DNA of 64,000 nucleotides from Arcicella rigui (GTDB lineage: Bacteria; Bacteroidota; Bacteroidia; Cytophagales; Spirosomataceae). Positions 24,518 through 33,271 of this stretch are shown here, piece after piece. Position numbers and translations under genes: made by a program. The stretch is from NCBI RefSeq assembly GCF_034929435.1, contig NZ_JAYFUM010000028.1:1-64000 (forward strand), written 5' to 3'. The notes beneath the pieces were generated by a model. That model saw only the letters and a program-made list of their open reading frames with translations. It was not told where the DNA came from and did no database searches. The first letter of the stretch is position 1. Each line of letters starts with the position of its first letter.

Positions 24518-25615
24518 ATGCCTTTATTTACACTCGGAATCGAAGAAGAATTTCAAACTATCGACCCAATTACTCGTGAACTTCGTTCGCACATGAGTAA
24601 AATTGTGGACGGCGGACGCATTACTTTACAAGAAAGAGTAAAAGCGGAAATGCACCAAGCTGTTGTAGAAGTTGGCACAAACATTTGCCATAATATTCAA
24701 GAAGCAAGAGCAGAAGTAACGGAACTCAGAAGACATATTATTGAGCTTGCCGACCAAAATAATTTACAAGTAGCGGCAGCAGGCACACATCCATTTTCAG
24801 ATTGGCAAGACCAACTGATTACCCCAAGTCCACATTATGATTCTTTGATTGAAGAAATGCGTGATGTAGCCCGTGGGAATTTGATTTTTGGCTTGCACGT
24901 TCACGTGGGAATTCAAAGCAGAAATGAAGGCATCCAAATCTTGAATGCTGTTCGTTACTTTTTGCCTCATATTTATGCACTTTCTACCAATTCGCCTTTT
25001 TGGTGCGGAAGAAATACGGGTTTTAAATCTTATCGCTCAAAAGTATTCGACAAATTTCCAAGAACTGGTATTCCAGAATTTTTTGCTTCTGCCAACGAGT
25101 ACGACGAGTACATCGCTTTGTTGGTAAAAACCAAATGTATCGACAGCGGTAAAAAAATCTGGTGGGATATTCGTTTGCATCCTTATTACGACACTATCGA
25201 ATTTAGAATTTGTGATATTCCGATGCGTGTTGATGAAACTATCTGTTTAGCGGCATTGATGCAAGCTTTGGTAGCGAAGATTCATAAACTGATGAAGCAA
25301 AATCTCAATTTCAGACCATACAGAAAAGTACTTATCAACGAAAATAAATGGCGTGCAGCAAGGTATGGAATTTCTGGAAAACTAATTGATTTTGGGAAAC
25401 AAGAAGAAGTACCTTACAGCGATTTATGTGGTGAATTATTGGATTTTGTAGATGATGTTTTAGACGAATTGGGAAGCCGAAATGAAGTAGCTTACATCAA
25501 TGAAATCTTAAAAAATGGTACTGGTGCCGACAGACAATTGGCTGTTTTTGAAAAAACAAATGACTTAAAAAGCGTAGTTGATTTTATCGTACAAGAAACA
25601 AAATTTGGCATTTAA
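24518..25615 (+). CDS. carboxylate-amine ligase, YbdK/GCS2 family
   Basis: A 365-residue GCS2-family protein, the normal length for YbdK-type enzymes. It starts MPLFTLGIEEEFQTIDP, the family's Glu-rich metal/ATP motif. HVHVGIQ near 130 and FRICDIPMRVDETICLAALMQALV near 235 complete the glutamine-synthetase-like active site. Members ligate an amino acid to an amine (glutamate-cysteine ligase activity is weak in E. coli YbdK). Here the setting with two ATP-grasp proteins suggests a dedicated small-peptide product and not glutathione. It lies 228 bp after the first ATP-grasp gene. Confidence 0.93.
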   Translation: MPLFTLGIEEEFQTIDPITRELRSHMSKIVDGGRITLQERVKAEMHQAVVEVGTNICHNIQEARAEVTELRRHIIELADQNNLQVAAAGTHPFSDWQDQLITPSPHYDSLIEEMRDVARGNLIFGLHVHVGIQSRNEGIQILNAVRYFLPHIYALSTNSPFWCGRNTGFKSYRSKVFDKFPRTGIPEFFASANEYDEYIALLVKTKCIDSGKKIWWDIRLHPYYDTIEFRICDIPMRVDETICLAALMQALVAKIHKLMKQNLNFRPYRKVLINENKWRAARYGISGKLIDFGKQEEVPYSDLCGELLDFVDDVLDELGSRNEVAYINEILKNGTGADRQLAVFEKTNDLKSVVDFIVQETKFGI

Positions 25616-25742
25616 GTTTCACGGCAAAAGCTCTCTCTAATCATAACAAATTGATTTTAAGGCTATTTTTAGTAAATTGCAGCAATTTTATGATGAATTA
25701 ATCATTATTTTTTTATTACCATTTCACATCAACAATTGTAAA

Positions 25743-26615
25743 ATGCAAAATATTTCGGCTGTAAAGCCTCTAAAAATAGCAGTATTAGATATGTACGACA
25801 ACGTAGCTGGCGAAGGCATGCGTTGTATCATTAATTTGATTAAAGAATTTCAAGATAAGCAACAAATTGAGGTAATTACACAGGTTTATAATGTTCGTGC
25901 CAATACAGAAATTCCAAGTTTGGAACACGATATTTATATTTCTTCGGGCGGGCCGGGAAGTCCACTTCCCTCAGATGAAGCTTGGGAAAAACCCTATTTT
26001 GCTTTGATTGATTCTATTTTTGAACATAATAAATCAGCGGAAGTAACAAGTGGAGAAAGCACGCCTAAATTCTTGTTTTTGATTTGTCATTCCTTTCAAT
26101 TAGTGGCTCGTCATTTAGAAATCGGGAAAGTAACCAAACGAAGAAGTACTTCATTTGGCGTTTTTCCAGTCCATCCAATTGACACGACTAACAAAGAACT
26201 CTTATTTGAAGGTTTGCCAGACCCATTTTTTGTCGTTGATTCTCGTGATTATCAATTAGTAAGTCCTAATTTAAAAATTATCAAAGAATTAGGCGTACAG
26301 ATTTTACGCATGGAAAAAGAACGTCCACACGTAAATTTAGAGCGTGCCATTATGGCAATTCGTTTTTCAAAAGAAGTATTTGGTACGCAATTTCATCCAG
26401 AAGCAGATGCACAAGGGATGTTGAAATTATTGCTGTCGGAAGAAAAACGGAAAGCTGTAATTAAAACACATGGAATTGAGAAGTATAACGATATGATTAC
26501 AAAGCTTGATGACCCCGACAAAATTATGTTGACGGAATCTATCATCATTCCAACATTTCTTGAAAAAGCCTATTCTACCATCAGTCAACAAGCACTTTCT
26601 ATTGCGGATTTGTGA
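25743..26615 (+). CDS. class I glutamine amidotransferase-like protein
   Basis: A 290-residue protein with a GATase-1 fold. The nucleophile is the Cys of FLICHSFQLVARHL, and the His/Glu pair is in FGTQFHPEAD. An oxyanion glycine stretch is SSGGPGSPLP. I use the start MQNISAVKPLKIAVLDMYD; the in-frame upstream extension is hydrophobic and poorly family-like. It could hydrolyse glutamine to supply ammonia to a neighbouring ligase, or cleave a gamma-glutamyl bond in the cluster's product. The remainder after residue 230 is an extra tail. Confidence 0.85.
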   Translation: MQNISAVKPLKIAVLDMYDNVAGEGMRCIINLIKEFQDKQQIEVITQVYNVRANTEIPSLEHDIYISSGGPGSPLPSDEAWEKPYFALIDSIFEHNKSAEVTSGESTPKFLFLICHSFQLVARHLEIGKVTKRRSTSFGVFPVHPIDTTNKELLFEGLPDPFFVVDSRDYQLVSPNLKIIKELGVQILRMEKERPHVNLERAIMAIRFSKEVFGTQFHPEADAQGMLKLLLSEEKRKAVIKTHGIEKYNDMITKLDDPDKIMLTESIIIPTFLEKAYSTISQQALSIADL

Positions 26616-26765
26616 TTTCTGATTTCGGAAATATGGTAAAATACTTCTAAAAAAAATTGATTAGTAAGACCGAAATCCGACATCCGAAAGCTGAAACCAA
26701 TAGCTTGCACCATCTTATTTATTTTGTTTTACATTAAAAATTGATTGAATAAACCCACTCTTTTT

Positions 26766-27962
26766 ATGCAAAAAGACCTTAGAACCTCCTTTAACCAATC
26801 TTTTTCTCAAGAAAAGTATCAGGTATTTTTGGCAGATTTAAACAGAGCGACTCAGGGTTCAATAGAATTTAGAGTCGCTGAAACGCCTATTTTTGTACCA
26901 AAAGCATTCAAAGAGAAACTGATACTTACTTGCGAGAGTATCATTGATGTTATTGCACAAGATGATTTCAAAGCAAAAACTGAAAAAGCAATTCCAGCAC
27001 ATCAAAACGTGCCGAATGAAAATGAACATACTTCTTTTTTGGCGATAGATTTTGCTGTTTGTCAAGATGAAGAAGGAGAATTCGTACCTCAATTAATTGA
27101 ATTACAAGGCTTTCCTTCGCTTTTTGGTTTTCAATATTTACTTTCAGAAACCTTTCAAAAACATTACGCTATTCCTGACAATTACGATTTTATGTTTAAT
27201 GATTTTGATAGAAAATCTTACATTGAAGCATTTCGTAAACTAATTGTGGGCGATGAAAAAACTGAAAATGTAATTCTGTTAGAAATATATCCAGAAAAAC
27301 AAAAAACCAAAGTTGATTTTGAAGTAACCGAAAACTTGATTGGCGTAAAAGCGGTTTGTCTTACCCAAATTATCAAAGAAGGCAAAAAGCTTTTTTATAT
27401 GAACGAAGGTGTAAAAACGCCTATCCATCGCATTTATAATCGTCTGATATTTGACGATTTAACTAATTTTCCTGATTTAAAAACTGATTTCAATTTAACA
27501 GACGATGTAGAAGTAGAGTGGATTGGTCACCCCAATTGGTTTTTCAGAATCAGTAAATACACGATGCCTTTTTTGAAAAATCCTTATATTCCAGCTTGTC
27601 AGTTTTTAAGTGATTATCAAGGCAATTTTCCGGAAAATTTATCGGATTATGTACTTAAACCTTTGTTTTCATTTGCAGGAACAGGCGTAAAAATTAATAT
27701 TGATAAAAGCGATTTAACGTCGATTCCTGACCCAGAAAATTATATTTTACAGAAAAAAGTACAATACCAACCAGTAATACAAACAACTGATGGAACGCAA
27801 GTAAAAGCGGAAATCAGAATGTTGTATATCTGGCAAAAAGACGAAGCAAGACCAATGCTATTAACCAACTTAGCCAGACTTTCAAGAGGTGAAATGATTG
27901 GAGTACGCTTCAATAAAGATTTTGATTGGGTGGGTGGAAGTATTTGTTTTATGGAAAAGTAA
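26766..27962 (+). CDS. second ATP-grasp-like protein of the cluster
   Basis: A 398-residue protein. I prefer the ATG MQKDLRTSFNQSFS over a TTG seven codons earlier. C-terminal features fit an ATP-grasp fold: YVLKPLFSFAGTGVKI near 295-310 (nucleotide Lys and glycine loop), ILQKKVQYQP, and AEIRMLYIW near 355. IELQGFPSLFGFQ near 110 is a strongly conserved-looking patch. It resembles glutathionylspermidine-synthase-like ligases only loosely. It is the last gene of the ligase series; a short remnant gene overlaps its tail region. Confidence 0.7.
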   Translation: MQKDLRTSFNQSFSQEKYQVFLADLNRATQGSIEFRVAETPIFVPKAFKEKLILTCESIIDVIAQDDFKAKTEKAIPAHQNVPNENEHTSFLAIDFAVCQDEEGEFVPQLIELQGFPSLFGFQYLLSETFQKHYAIPDNYDFMFNDFDRKSYIEAFRKLIVGDEKTENVILLEIYPEKQKTKVDFEVTENLIGVKAVCLTQIIKEGKKLFYMNEGVKTPIHRIYNRLIFDDLTNFPDLKTDFNLTDDVEVEWIGHPNWFFRISKYTMPFLKNPYIPACQFLSDYQGNFPENLSDYVLKPLFSFAGTGVKINIDKSDLTSIPDPENYILQKKVQYQPVIQTTDGTQVKAEIRMLYIWQKDEARPMLLTNLARLSRGEMIGVRFNKDFDWVGGSICFMEK

Positions 27963-27979
27963 ATATTGATAAAAAAGAT

Positions 27980-28165
27980 ATGATTCAGAACATGGATAAA
28001 TATATTGATGCCGAGAATGATTATCTTGTCATCAACGCTAAAAAAAAGATGATTGAAAAGTTACTTACCAAAAGTACTCATACTATTAATGAAATTGCTG
28101 ATTTTGCCAGTGTCAGTATTGATTTTGTAATAAATATTAAACAAAAACTTACTGAAAATAAGTAA
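27980..28165 (+). CDS. small HTH-like protein, orphan tail of an Rpn-type nuclease
   Basis: About 61 residues from MIQNMDKYIDAENDY. The C-terminal part, INEIADFASVSIDFVINIKQK, closely parallels LDEIAEDYSVSIDFVIEIQNE at the end of the Rpn-like nuclease encoded at 45451-46320. It looks like the detached helix-turn-helix tail of such a protein. It could be a remnant of a decayed gene or a functional small protein. It starts only 17 bp after the ligase gene. Confidence 0.55.
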   Translation: MIQNMDKYIDAENDYLVINAKKKMIEKLLTKSTHTINEIADFASVSIDFVINIKQKLTENK

Positions 28166-28258
28166 TTGTATTTTCGGAAATCATTATCGTAATGGGTAAC
28201 TTCACTTTACCCATTAGCATTTCAAGCCAATATTCTCCTTATTTCTCCTCTCTCTGTT

Positions 28259-28290
28259 TTGTGTGTTATTCGCCAAAAAGTTTATCTTTA
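28259..28290 (+). promoter_or_regulatory. promoter of the M14 peptidase gene
   Basis: TTG at 28259-28261 and TATCTTTA at 28283-28290 are 21 bp apart, near the -33/-7 pattern of this phylum (last base A instead of G). The implied start is about 25 bases before the ATG at 28324, which supports that start over an upstream in-frame one. Confidence 0.5.
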
Positions 28291-28323
28291 CTTATCAAAT
28301 TCATAACAACAAAACTAAATTCC

Positions 28324-30885
28324 ATGAAAAACATTTTATTGTGCCTATTTTTAGGCATTTTCCACTTTTCTTTTGCTCAAAACGATTATTTTCTTCCTGC
28401 CAAAAAACTCAATCCTGCCATTCCTTCTCCCGAACAATTTTTAGGTTATCCTATCGGCTCGCATCATACTCGTTGGGATAAAATTGTGGAGTACATGAAA
28501 GAATTAGACCGTCTTTCAGACCGTGTGACGGTGCAACGCATCGGCGAAACTTACGAACACCGTGAACAAATTATCGTTGCTTTCTCTAATCCTAAAAATA
28601 TTACTCGCTTAGAAGAAATCAGACAAAACCATTTGGCACTTACCGACCCTTCTAAACCCATGCCCGACCTTTCAAAAACACCTTTAATCGTTTGGTTGGG
28701 TTATAATGTGCATGGTAACGAACCTTCGGGTGGCGAGGCTTCTCTCCTTTCGGCTTATTATCTTACTGCCAGCGAAGACCCAGAGGCTTTGGCTTGGTTG
28801 AACGATGCTGTGATTCTGATGGAACCTGTTATCAATCCAGATGGTAGAGACAGACATACGCATTGGGCAAATATGCACAAAGGAAATCCGATGGTTGCCG
28901 ACCCTAACGACCGTGAACATAATGAAGTTTTTCCAGGTGGAAGAACCAATCATTATTGGTTTGATTTGAATCGTGACTGGTACTTGGCGGTACACGTAGA
29001 AAGTAGAAATCGTTTGGCATTTTATCATCAATGGTTGCCTAATGTGGTGACGGATTTCCACGAAATGGGAACAAATGCCACGCATTTCTTTGAACCTACG
29101 AAAGAAAATGCTGAAAATCCATTAGTACCCAAGTATGTTTATAAAACCTTGAATACAAGCTTTGCTAAACATTTTGAAAAAGCCATGAACGAAATCGGCT
29201 CGCTGTATTATACCAAAGAGTCTTTTGATAATTTGTACCCCGGTTATGGTTCAAGTTATCCAGATATGCAAGGCGGATTAGGTTTGCTTTTTGAACAAGC
29301 CAGTTCTCGTGGACACGTACAGGAATCTCAGCATGGAGATTTAACTTTTGGCTTTACCATTCGCAATCAATTTGTAAATGTATTGGCAACCATTCGTGCT
29401 TCTTTGGCTGAAAAAGAAAATTTACTGAAACATCAACGTAATTTTTATTCGGAAACCATTGCACAAGGGAAAAACTCCCTCACAAAAGAGTATTTGATTG
29501 GCGATGCCAGCGACCAAAGTAGAAACCGTGCTTTCTGGGATATGTTGCTCCAACATCATATAGATTTTTATCATATTCAGAGTGATATTTCCGAAAACGG
29601 ACAAGTATTCAAGAAAGGAAAAGCCATTGTGATTCCTACGGCACAGCCACAGTACTTGATGATTCGTTCTATTTTCGACCGCCCTACTACTTTTGCAGAT
29701 AGCCTTTTTTATGATGCTTCGGCTTGGAATTTGGCTTTGGCTTATAATTTACCGCACACAGAACTGAAACGAGAAATAACCAAAGGCGATAAAATCACCG
29801 CTAAAGATTTGGTATTGAATCCGACTTTGCCGACCAAAAGTAATTATGCTTATTTGATAGAATGGACAGATTTTTATGCTCCAAAAGCACTCTATCAACT
29901 TTTAGAAAATCAATTGATTGTTAAAACCGCTTTTAAATCTTTTAGCATTGGCGGAAAAACATACAGCTACGGAACGCTCTTGATTCCAGTGCAAAAACAA
30001 GCACAAGATGCCGAGGCTTTGTACCAAACACTTATTAAAATTAGTCAGAATACGGGCGTTATTGTCGAAAGTATCAATACTGGTTTTAGTACTTCGGGCA
30101 TTGATTTGGGAAGTAATGCTTTTCAAACCGTCAAAAAACCTCAAGCAATGATTCTAACAGGTGGCGGTGTGGTATCCTCAGAAGTTGGTGAAATTTGGCA
30201 TTTATTAGATACAAAAGTAGGAATGCCAATCACGAAAGTAGAAGTATATAATTTTCCAAGACTCAACCTCAATCGTTATAATACTATCGTATTGGCAGGT
30301 GGAAATTATGCAAGTTTAGACAAAGCTTCGGTTGATAAAATTAAAACTTGGGTAGCCAATGGAGGGACATTAATTACGCAAAAAACGGCTTCGGAATGGG
30401 CTATTAAGCAAGGAATTGTGAAGGAGAAGCTCAGAGAAATCAAACAAGATACCAGTAGAACCAAAGCACGTATCAATTTTGAAGACATACAAAACTTGGA
30501 GGGAGCAAAACAAACTGGCGGAGCAATTTTCGAAGCAGAATTAGACCTTAGTCACCCAATAGGTTTTGGTTTTACCAGCAAAAAAATGCCAATTTATCGC
30601 AACAACAATACGATTTTAGAAAGAAGTATTGGTGCTGCCAATTCGGTATTGGTTTATACTGCCAATCCAAGAATTTGTGGTTATGTTCATCCAGAATCAT
30701 TAAAAAGAATTGCCAATTCTTCCGCCATCAATATCGCTTATGAAGGCAACGGAAGGGTAGTTTTATTTTCTGATAATCCAAATTTCAGAGGTACTTGGTT
30801 TGGTACAAACAAATTATTTTTAAATGCTCTTTTCTTCGGAACAAGCATCAGCCAAAATGGGGCTTTTGCGGCGGAGGAAGAATAA
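28324..30885 (+). CDS. secreted M14 zinc carboxypeptidase
   Basis: An 853-residue exported peptidase; signal peptide MKNILLCLFLGIFHFSFAQ. The M14 domain holds the zinc ligands His130 and Glu133 (VHGNEPSGGE) and His246 (TDFHEMGTNATHFFEP), with the substrate-binding NPDGRDR (171-177) and LNRDW between. The long C-terminal half contains an amidotransferase-like alpha/beta region (AMILTGGGVVSSEVGEIWHLL) of the type seen in large Bacteroidota M14 proteins. It would cleave peptides outside the inner membrane. The terminator at 30911-30947 ends the unit. Confidence 0.93.
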   Translation: MKNILLCLFLGIFHFSFAQNDYFLPAKKLNPAIPSPEQFLGYPIGSHHTRWDKIVEYMKELDRLSDRVTVQRIGETYEHREQIIVAFSNPKNITRLEEIRQNHLALTDPSKPMPDLSKTPLIVWLGYNVHGNEPSGGEASLLSAYYLTASEDPEALAWLNDAVILMEPVINPDGRDRHTHWANMHKGNPMVADPNDREHNEVFPGGRTNHYWFDLNRDWYLAVHVESRNRLAFYHQWLPNVVTDFHEMGTNATHFFEPTKENAENPLVPKYVYKTLNTSFAKHFEKAMNEIGSLYYTKESFDNLYPGYGSSYPDMQGGLGLLFEQASSRGHVQESQHGDLTFGFTIRNQFVNVLATIRASLAEKENLLKHQRNFYSETIAQGKNSLTKEYLIGDASDQSRNRAFWDMLLQHHIDFYHIQSDISENGQVFKKGKAIVIPTAQPQYLMIRSIFDRPTTFADSLFYDASAWNLALAYNLPHTELKREITKGDKITAKDLVLNPTLPTKSNYAYLIEWTDFYAPKALYQLLENQLIVKTAFKSFSIGGKTYSYGTLLIPVQKQAQDAEALYQTLIKISQNTGVIVESINTGFSTSGIDLGSNAFQTVKKPQAMILTGGGVVSSEVGEIWHLLDTKVGMPITKVEVYNFPRLNLNRYNTIVLAGGNYASLDKASVDKIKTWVANGGTLITQKTASEWAIKQGIVKEKLREIKQDTSRTKARINFEDIQNLEGAKQTGGAIFEAELDLSHPIGFGFTSKKMPIYRNNNTILERSIGAANSVLVYTANPRICGYVHPESLKRIANSSAINIAYEGNGRVVLFSDNPNFRGTWFGTNKLFLNALFFGTSISQNGAFAAEEE

Positions 30886-30910
30886 TATAAATCTCTATTT
30901 TCATGCAAAT

Positions 30911-30947
30911 AAAAAAGTGGTCAGTTCTATTAATTGACCACTTTTTT
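30911..30947. terminator. strong bidirectional terminator
   Basis: AAAAAAGTGGTCA (30911-30923) is the exact complement of TGACCACTTTTTT (30935-30947), with an 11-nt loop. T runs on both strands serve the M14 gene and the convergent SDR gene. Confidence 0.88.
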
Positions 30948-31045
30948 ATCTTTCTCAGTCTTCACAAAACTCATTTATCCTTCTTTGCTAACATTTAGTA
31001 TTTACTTAACTGCTCTTACTTCGTTCAGTATGACAAAAAATTCAA

Positions 31046-31870
31046 TTACTTTTTAAATCCCTTCTCCACTACAGACCTAACAATTGCCATGAATGTTTTC
31101 AAAGGTAAAAGCCATCTTAAAAATAAAAGCATCGCCGATTGCGGAGAAGAAGGATAACGTAATTTATTGCTGTTATCAGTAGCAGCTTTGAAAATTGTCT
31201 TTGCTACTACGATGGGTAAAGGTGCTGTCTCCCCAGCTTTTTGACTATTTTGATAAACGATTTGTTCATACTCGTTGTATGTATTCAAACCCTCTTTCTT
31301 AAATAAATCCATTGAACGCTCATAAAAATCAGTCTTAATAGCACCCGGTTCTACGTTTTTAATCTTTATATTGAATGGTCTTAATTCAAATTGCAAAGCT
31401 TCTGCCCAGCCTTCCACAGCCCATTTCGTACCATGATAGACACTATAAATGGGAAAAGTAATGCGTCCGCCCATTGAGGTTACATTAATAATTGTCCCTG
31501 CATTTTTTTCTCTGAAATAAGGAAGAATTTGTCTGGTAACATTCATTACGCCAAAAACATTGGTTTCAAATTGCTTTTGAATTTGTTCTTTTGTGGCTTT
31601 TTCAAAAATGCCAACTGCACCGTAGCCAGCATTATTCACCACTACATCAATTCCTCCAAAGTCTTTGATACTTGCTTGAATGGCTGATTGAATACTTTCA
31701 TCGTCTGTAACATCCAAAGGATAGAGTTTTACATTGGGCAGTAAGCCTAATTCATGTTCTTTTTGTGGTGTACGCATAGTGGCTGCTACTTGCCAACCTT
31801 GTTCTGAAAAATACTTTACTGCGGCTTTGCCAATCCCTGATGATGTTCCTGTTATTAATACTGTTTTCAT
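31046..31870 (-). CDS. short-chain dehydrogenase/reductase
   Basis: A 274-residue classical SDR. The NAD(P) loop is TGTSSGIG (VLITGTSSGIGKAAV), NNAG is present (VVNNAGYGAVG), and the catalytic motif is YHGTK after the conserved Ser of NVTSMGG. I start at MKTVLITG; a longer in-frame start adds eleven charged residues and would overlap a palindrome. It lies 100 bp downstream of a TetR gene on the same strand, and each has a similar palindrome upstream, so it is probably the regulator's target. Substrate unknown. Confidence 0.93.
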   Translation of the reverse strand: MKTVLITGTSSGIGKAAVKYFSEQGWQVAATMRTPQKEHELGLLPNVKLYPLDVTDDESIQSAIQASIKDFGGIDVVVNNAGYGAVGIFEKATKEQIQKQFETNVFGVMNVTRQILPYFREKNAGTIINVTSMGGRITFPIYSVYHGTKWAVEGWAEALQFELRPFNIKIKNVEPGAIKTDFYERSMDLFKKEGLNTYNEYEQIVYQNSQKAGETAPLPIVVAKTIFKAATDNSNKLRYPSSPQSAMLLFLRWLLPLKTFMAIVRSVVEKGFKK

Positions 31871-31914
31871 TTTTTTGCTTATTATTAGTGAATTTTTATT
31901 CATTTTAAATTTAA

Positions 31915-31951
31915 AAAAATATCATTTATTGATAACATAAATGATATTTTT
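31915..31951. promoter_or_regulatory. palindrome before SDR gene, candidate TetR operator
   Basis: AAAAATATCATTTAT (31915-31929) and ATAAATGATATTTTT (31937-31951) are exact reverse complements over a 7-nt loop. The TCATTTAT/ATAAATGA words recur in the palindrome before the TetR gene. It lies 45 bp upstream of the SDR start. A U-rich end on the minus strand means it might also terminate tetR transcription. Confidence 0.5.
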
Positions 31952-31969
31952 ACGATTCAGAAAAACAGT

Positions 31970-32548
31970 TTAGCTTTTGATACCATCCCAAATAACGGTA
32001 AAAATGCTTTCCCAATCTATTTTTTCTATTCCAGATTGGGTATAGATACTTTCTTTTGCTACTTCATTCAGCATTCCGCAGACAAGCGAAACTAATAATT
32101 CTGGATTGATATTCTTGATAATCGCTTGTTTTTGTCCTTCAATCACTAATTCATAAATAGGCCCTAACACAGTATTTTCTTCATTTTTAATCATTTCATT
32201 CTCAACAAAAAAGGGAGAACGAAAGTATTGTTCAAAAAAAGCTCCATACTCTGGATGCAAAATACTTTCAGCTAAGTAATTAAAAGTCAATATTTTGATT
32301 TTTAATTTCAAAGGTACATTTTCATCTAATCCTTTTGAATAATCAAGCGTGGTTTTCTTCAACAAGTATAAATAGAGTTTTCTTATCAACTCGTCTTTGT
32401 CTTTGAAATAAATATATACTGTGCCAGTAGCGATATTAGCTTCTTTGGCAAGTTGACTCATTTTCAATCCTGACAATCCTGTTTTTGAAATCATCAATAA
32501 TGCTGTTTCAAATATTATACTCTCTTTACTTTCGTCTTTAATTCTCAT
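31970..32548 (-). CDS. TetR/AcrR-family regulator
   Basis: A 192-residue repressor-type protein. The N-terminal helix-turn-helix covers about residues 10-50: FETALLMISKTGLSGLKMSQLAKEA, then NIATGTVYIYFKDKDEL. The C-terminal ligand-binding half has no recognised effector. Palindromes with the same half-sites lie 24-49 bp before its own start (32572-32597) and before the adjacent SDR gene, consistent with autoregulation and control of the SDR. Confidence 0.93.
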   Translation of the reverse strand: MRIKDESKESIIFETALLMISKTGLSGLKMSQLAKEANIATGTVYIYFKDKDELIRKLYLYLLKKTTLDYSKGLDENVPLKLKIKILTFNYLAESILHPEYGAFFEQYFRSPFFVENEMIKNEENTVLGPIYELVIEGQKQAIIKNINPELLVSLVCGMLNEVAKESIYTQSGIEKIDWESIFTVIWDGIKS

Positions 32549-32571
32549 ACTGGTTAATTTGATGGCACAAA

Positions 32572-32597
32572 TATAAATGAATATTATTTCATTTATA
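32572..32597. promoter_or_regulatory. palindrome before tetR gene, candidate operator
   Basis: TATAAATGAA (32572-32581) pairs with TTCATTTATA (32588-32597). Its ATAAATGA/TCATTTAT half-sites match those at 31915-31951. The position overlaps where the tetR promoter should be. Confidence 0.5.
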
Positions 32598-32775
32598 AAA
32601 TAAATAACAAACTTTTTTTGAATTAAATTTTATTTAGTTCTGAATCCTATCTTCGTAAATCTCTCGTAAAGTATTCATTTTGTAAACAAAATCTCTTTAG
32701 ACAGTAAAAGAATACATTTTACATCTAAGCTATTTTATCTCAATCTTTTGTAGCAATAAAGGAAAGTTTTTAAAT

Positions 32776-33053
32776 GTTACAACAAGCCATTGTAACACTG
32801 CATTACAATTTTTACGTGTAACAATGGGTCATTGTTACATTACTTTATAATTTTTACGTGTTACAATAAGTCATTGTTATACTACATTAAAGTTTTTACG
32901 TGTTACAATGGGTCATTGTAACACTACTTTATAATTTTTACGTCTTACAATGGGTCATTGTTATACTACATTAAAGTTTTTACGTGTTACAATGAGTCAT
33001 TGTTATACTACATTAAAGTGTTTACGTGTTACAATAAGCCATTGCATTGTTAC
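32776..33053. repeat. 42-bp tandem repeat with palindromic half-units
   Basis: Two 21-bp half-units alternate without indels from 32776. Half A is a palindrome of the form GTTACAATG GGT CATTGTAAC, at 32776, 32818, 32860, 32902, 32944, 32986 and 33028. Half B is ACTACTTTATAATTTTTACG plus T, or an ACATTAAAG variant. The full period is 42 bp, with ACG recurring at 32814, 32856, 32898, 32940, 32982 and 33024. The last A unit has a 5-nt insertion. Units are nearly identical, so it is not a CRISPR array. It lies upstream of the promoter of the gene at 33272 and shares a 21-bp grid and CAATG/CATTG words with the array at 13311-13814. Confidence 0.92.
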
Positions 33054-33148
33054 ACTATTTTATTTTTTTGTGAACAAGAAAAAAATAGAAATTGCTGATA
33101 GATAAAGCTATTCTGAGATAAAATTAATCTATTTTTTGAAGAATAATT

Positions 33149-33181
33149 TGAGCTGAATATTTAAAAAAAACTTATCTTTAA
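33149..33181 (+). promoter_or_regulatory. candidate promoter of the 33272 gene
   Basis: TTG at 33149-33151 and TATCTTTA at 33174-33181 are 22 bp apart, the same -7 form seen before the M14 gene. The 42-bp array ends about 95 bp upstream of this TTG, so the array is outside the predicted transcript. Confidence 0.4.
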
Positions 33182-33271
33182 ATGAAAATTTTAAGATTAA
33201 GTCATTCTAAATCAATGCCTTAATTATCTACTTTATACCATCAATGTTCAACATTTAAAACACTCAATGAT

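Noticed and set aside
21431..27962. Glutathione or cyanophycin biosynthesis
   Set aside because: No glutathione synthetase or cyanophycin synthetase domain order is present; the ligases are the short YbdK and RimK-like types.
32776..33053. Possible CRISPR array
   Set aside because: All units are nearly identical with no variable spacers, the period is 42 bp made of two fixed halves, and no cas gene is present.
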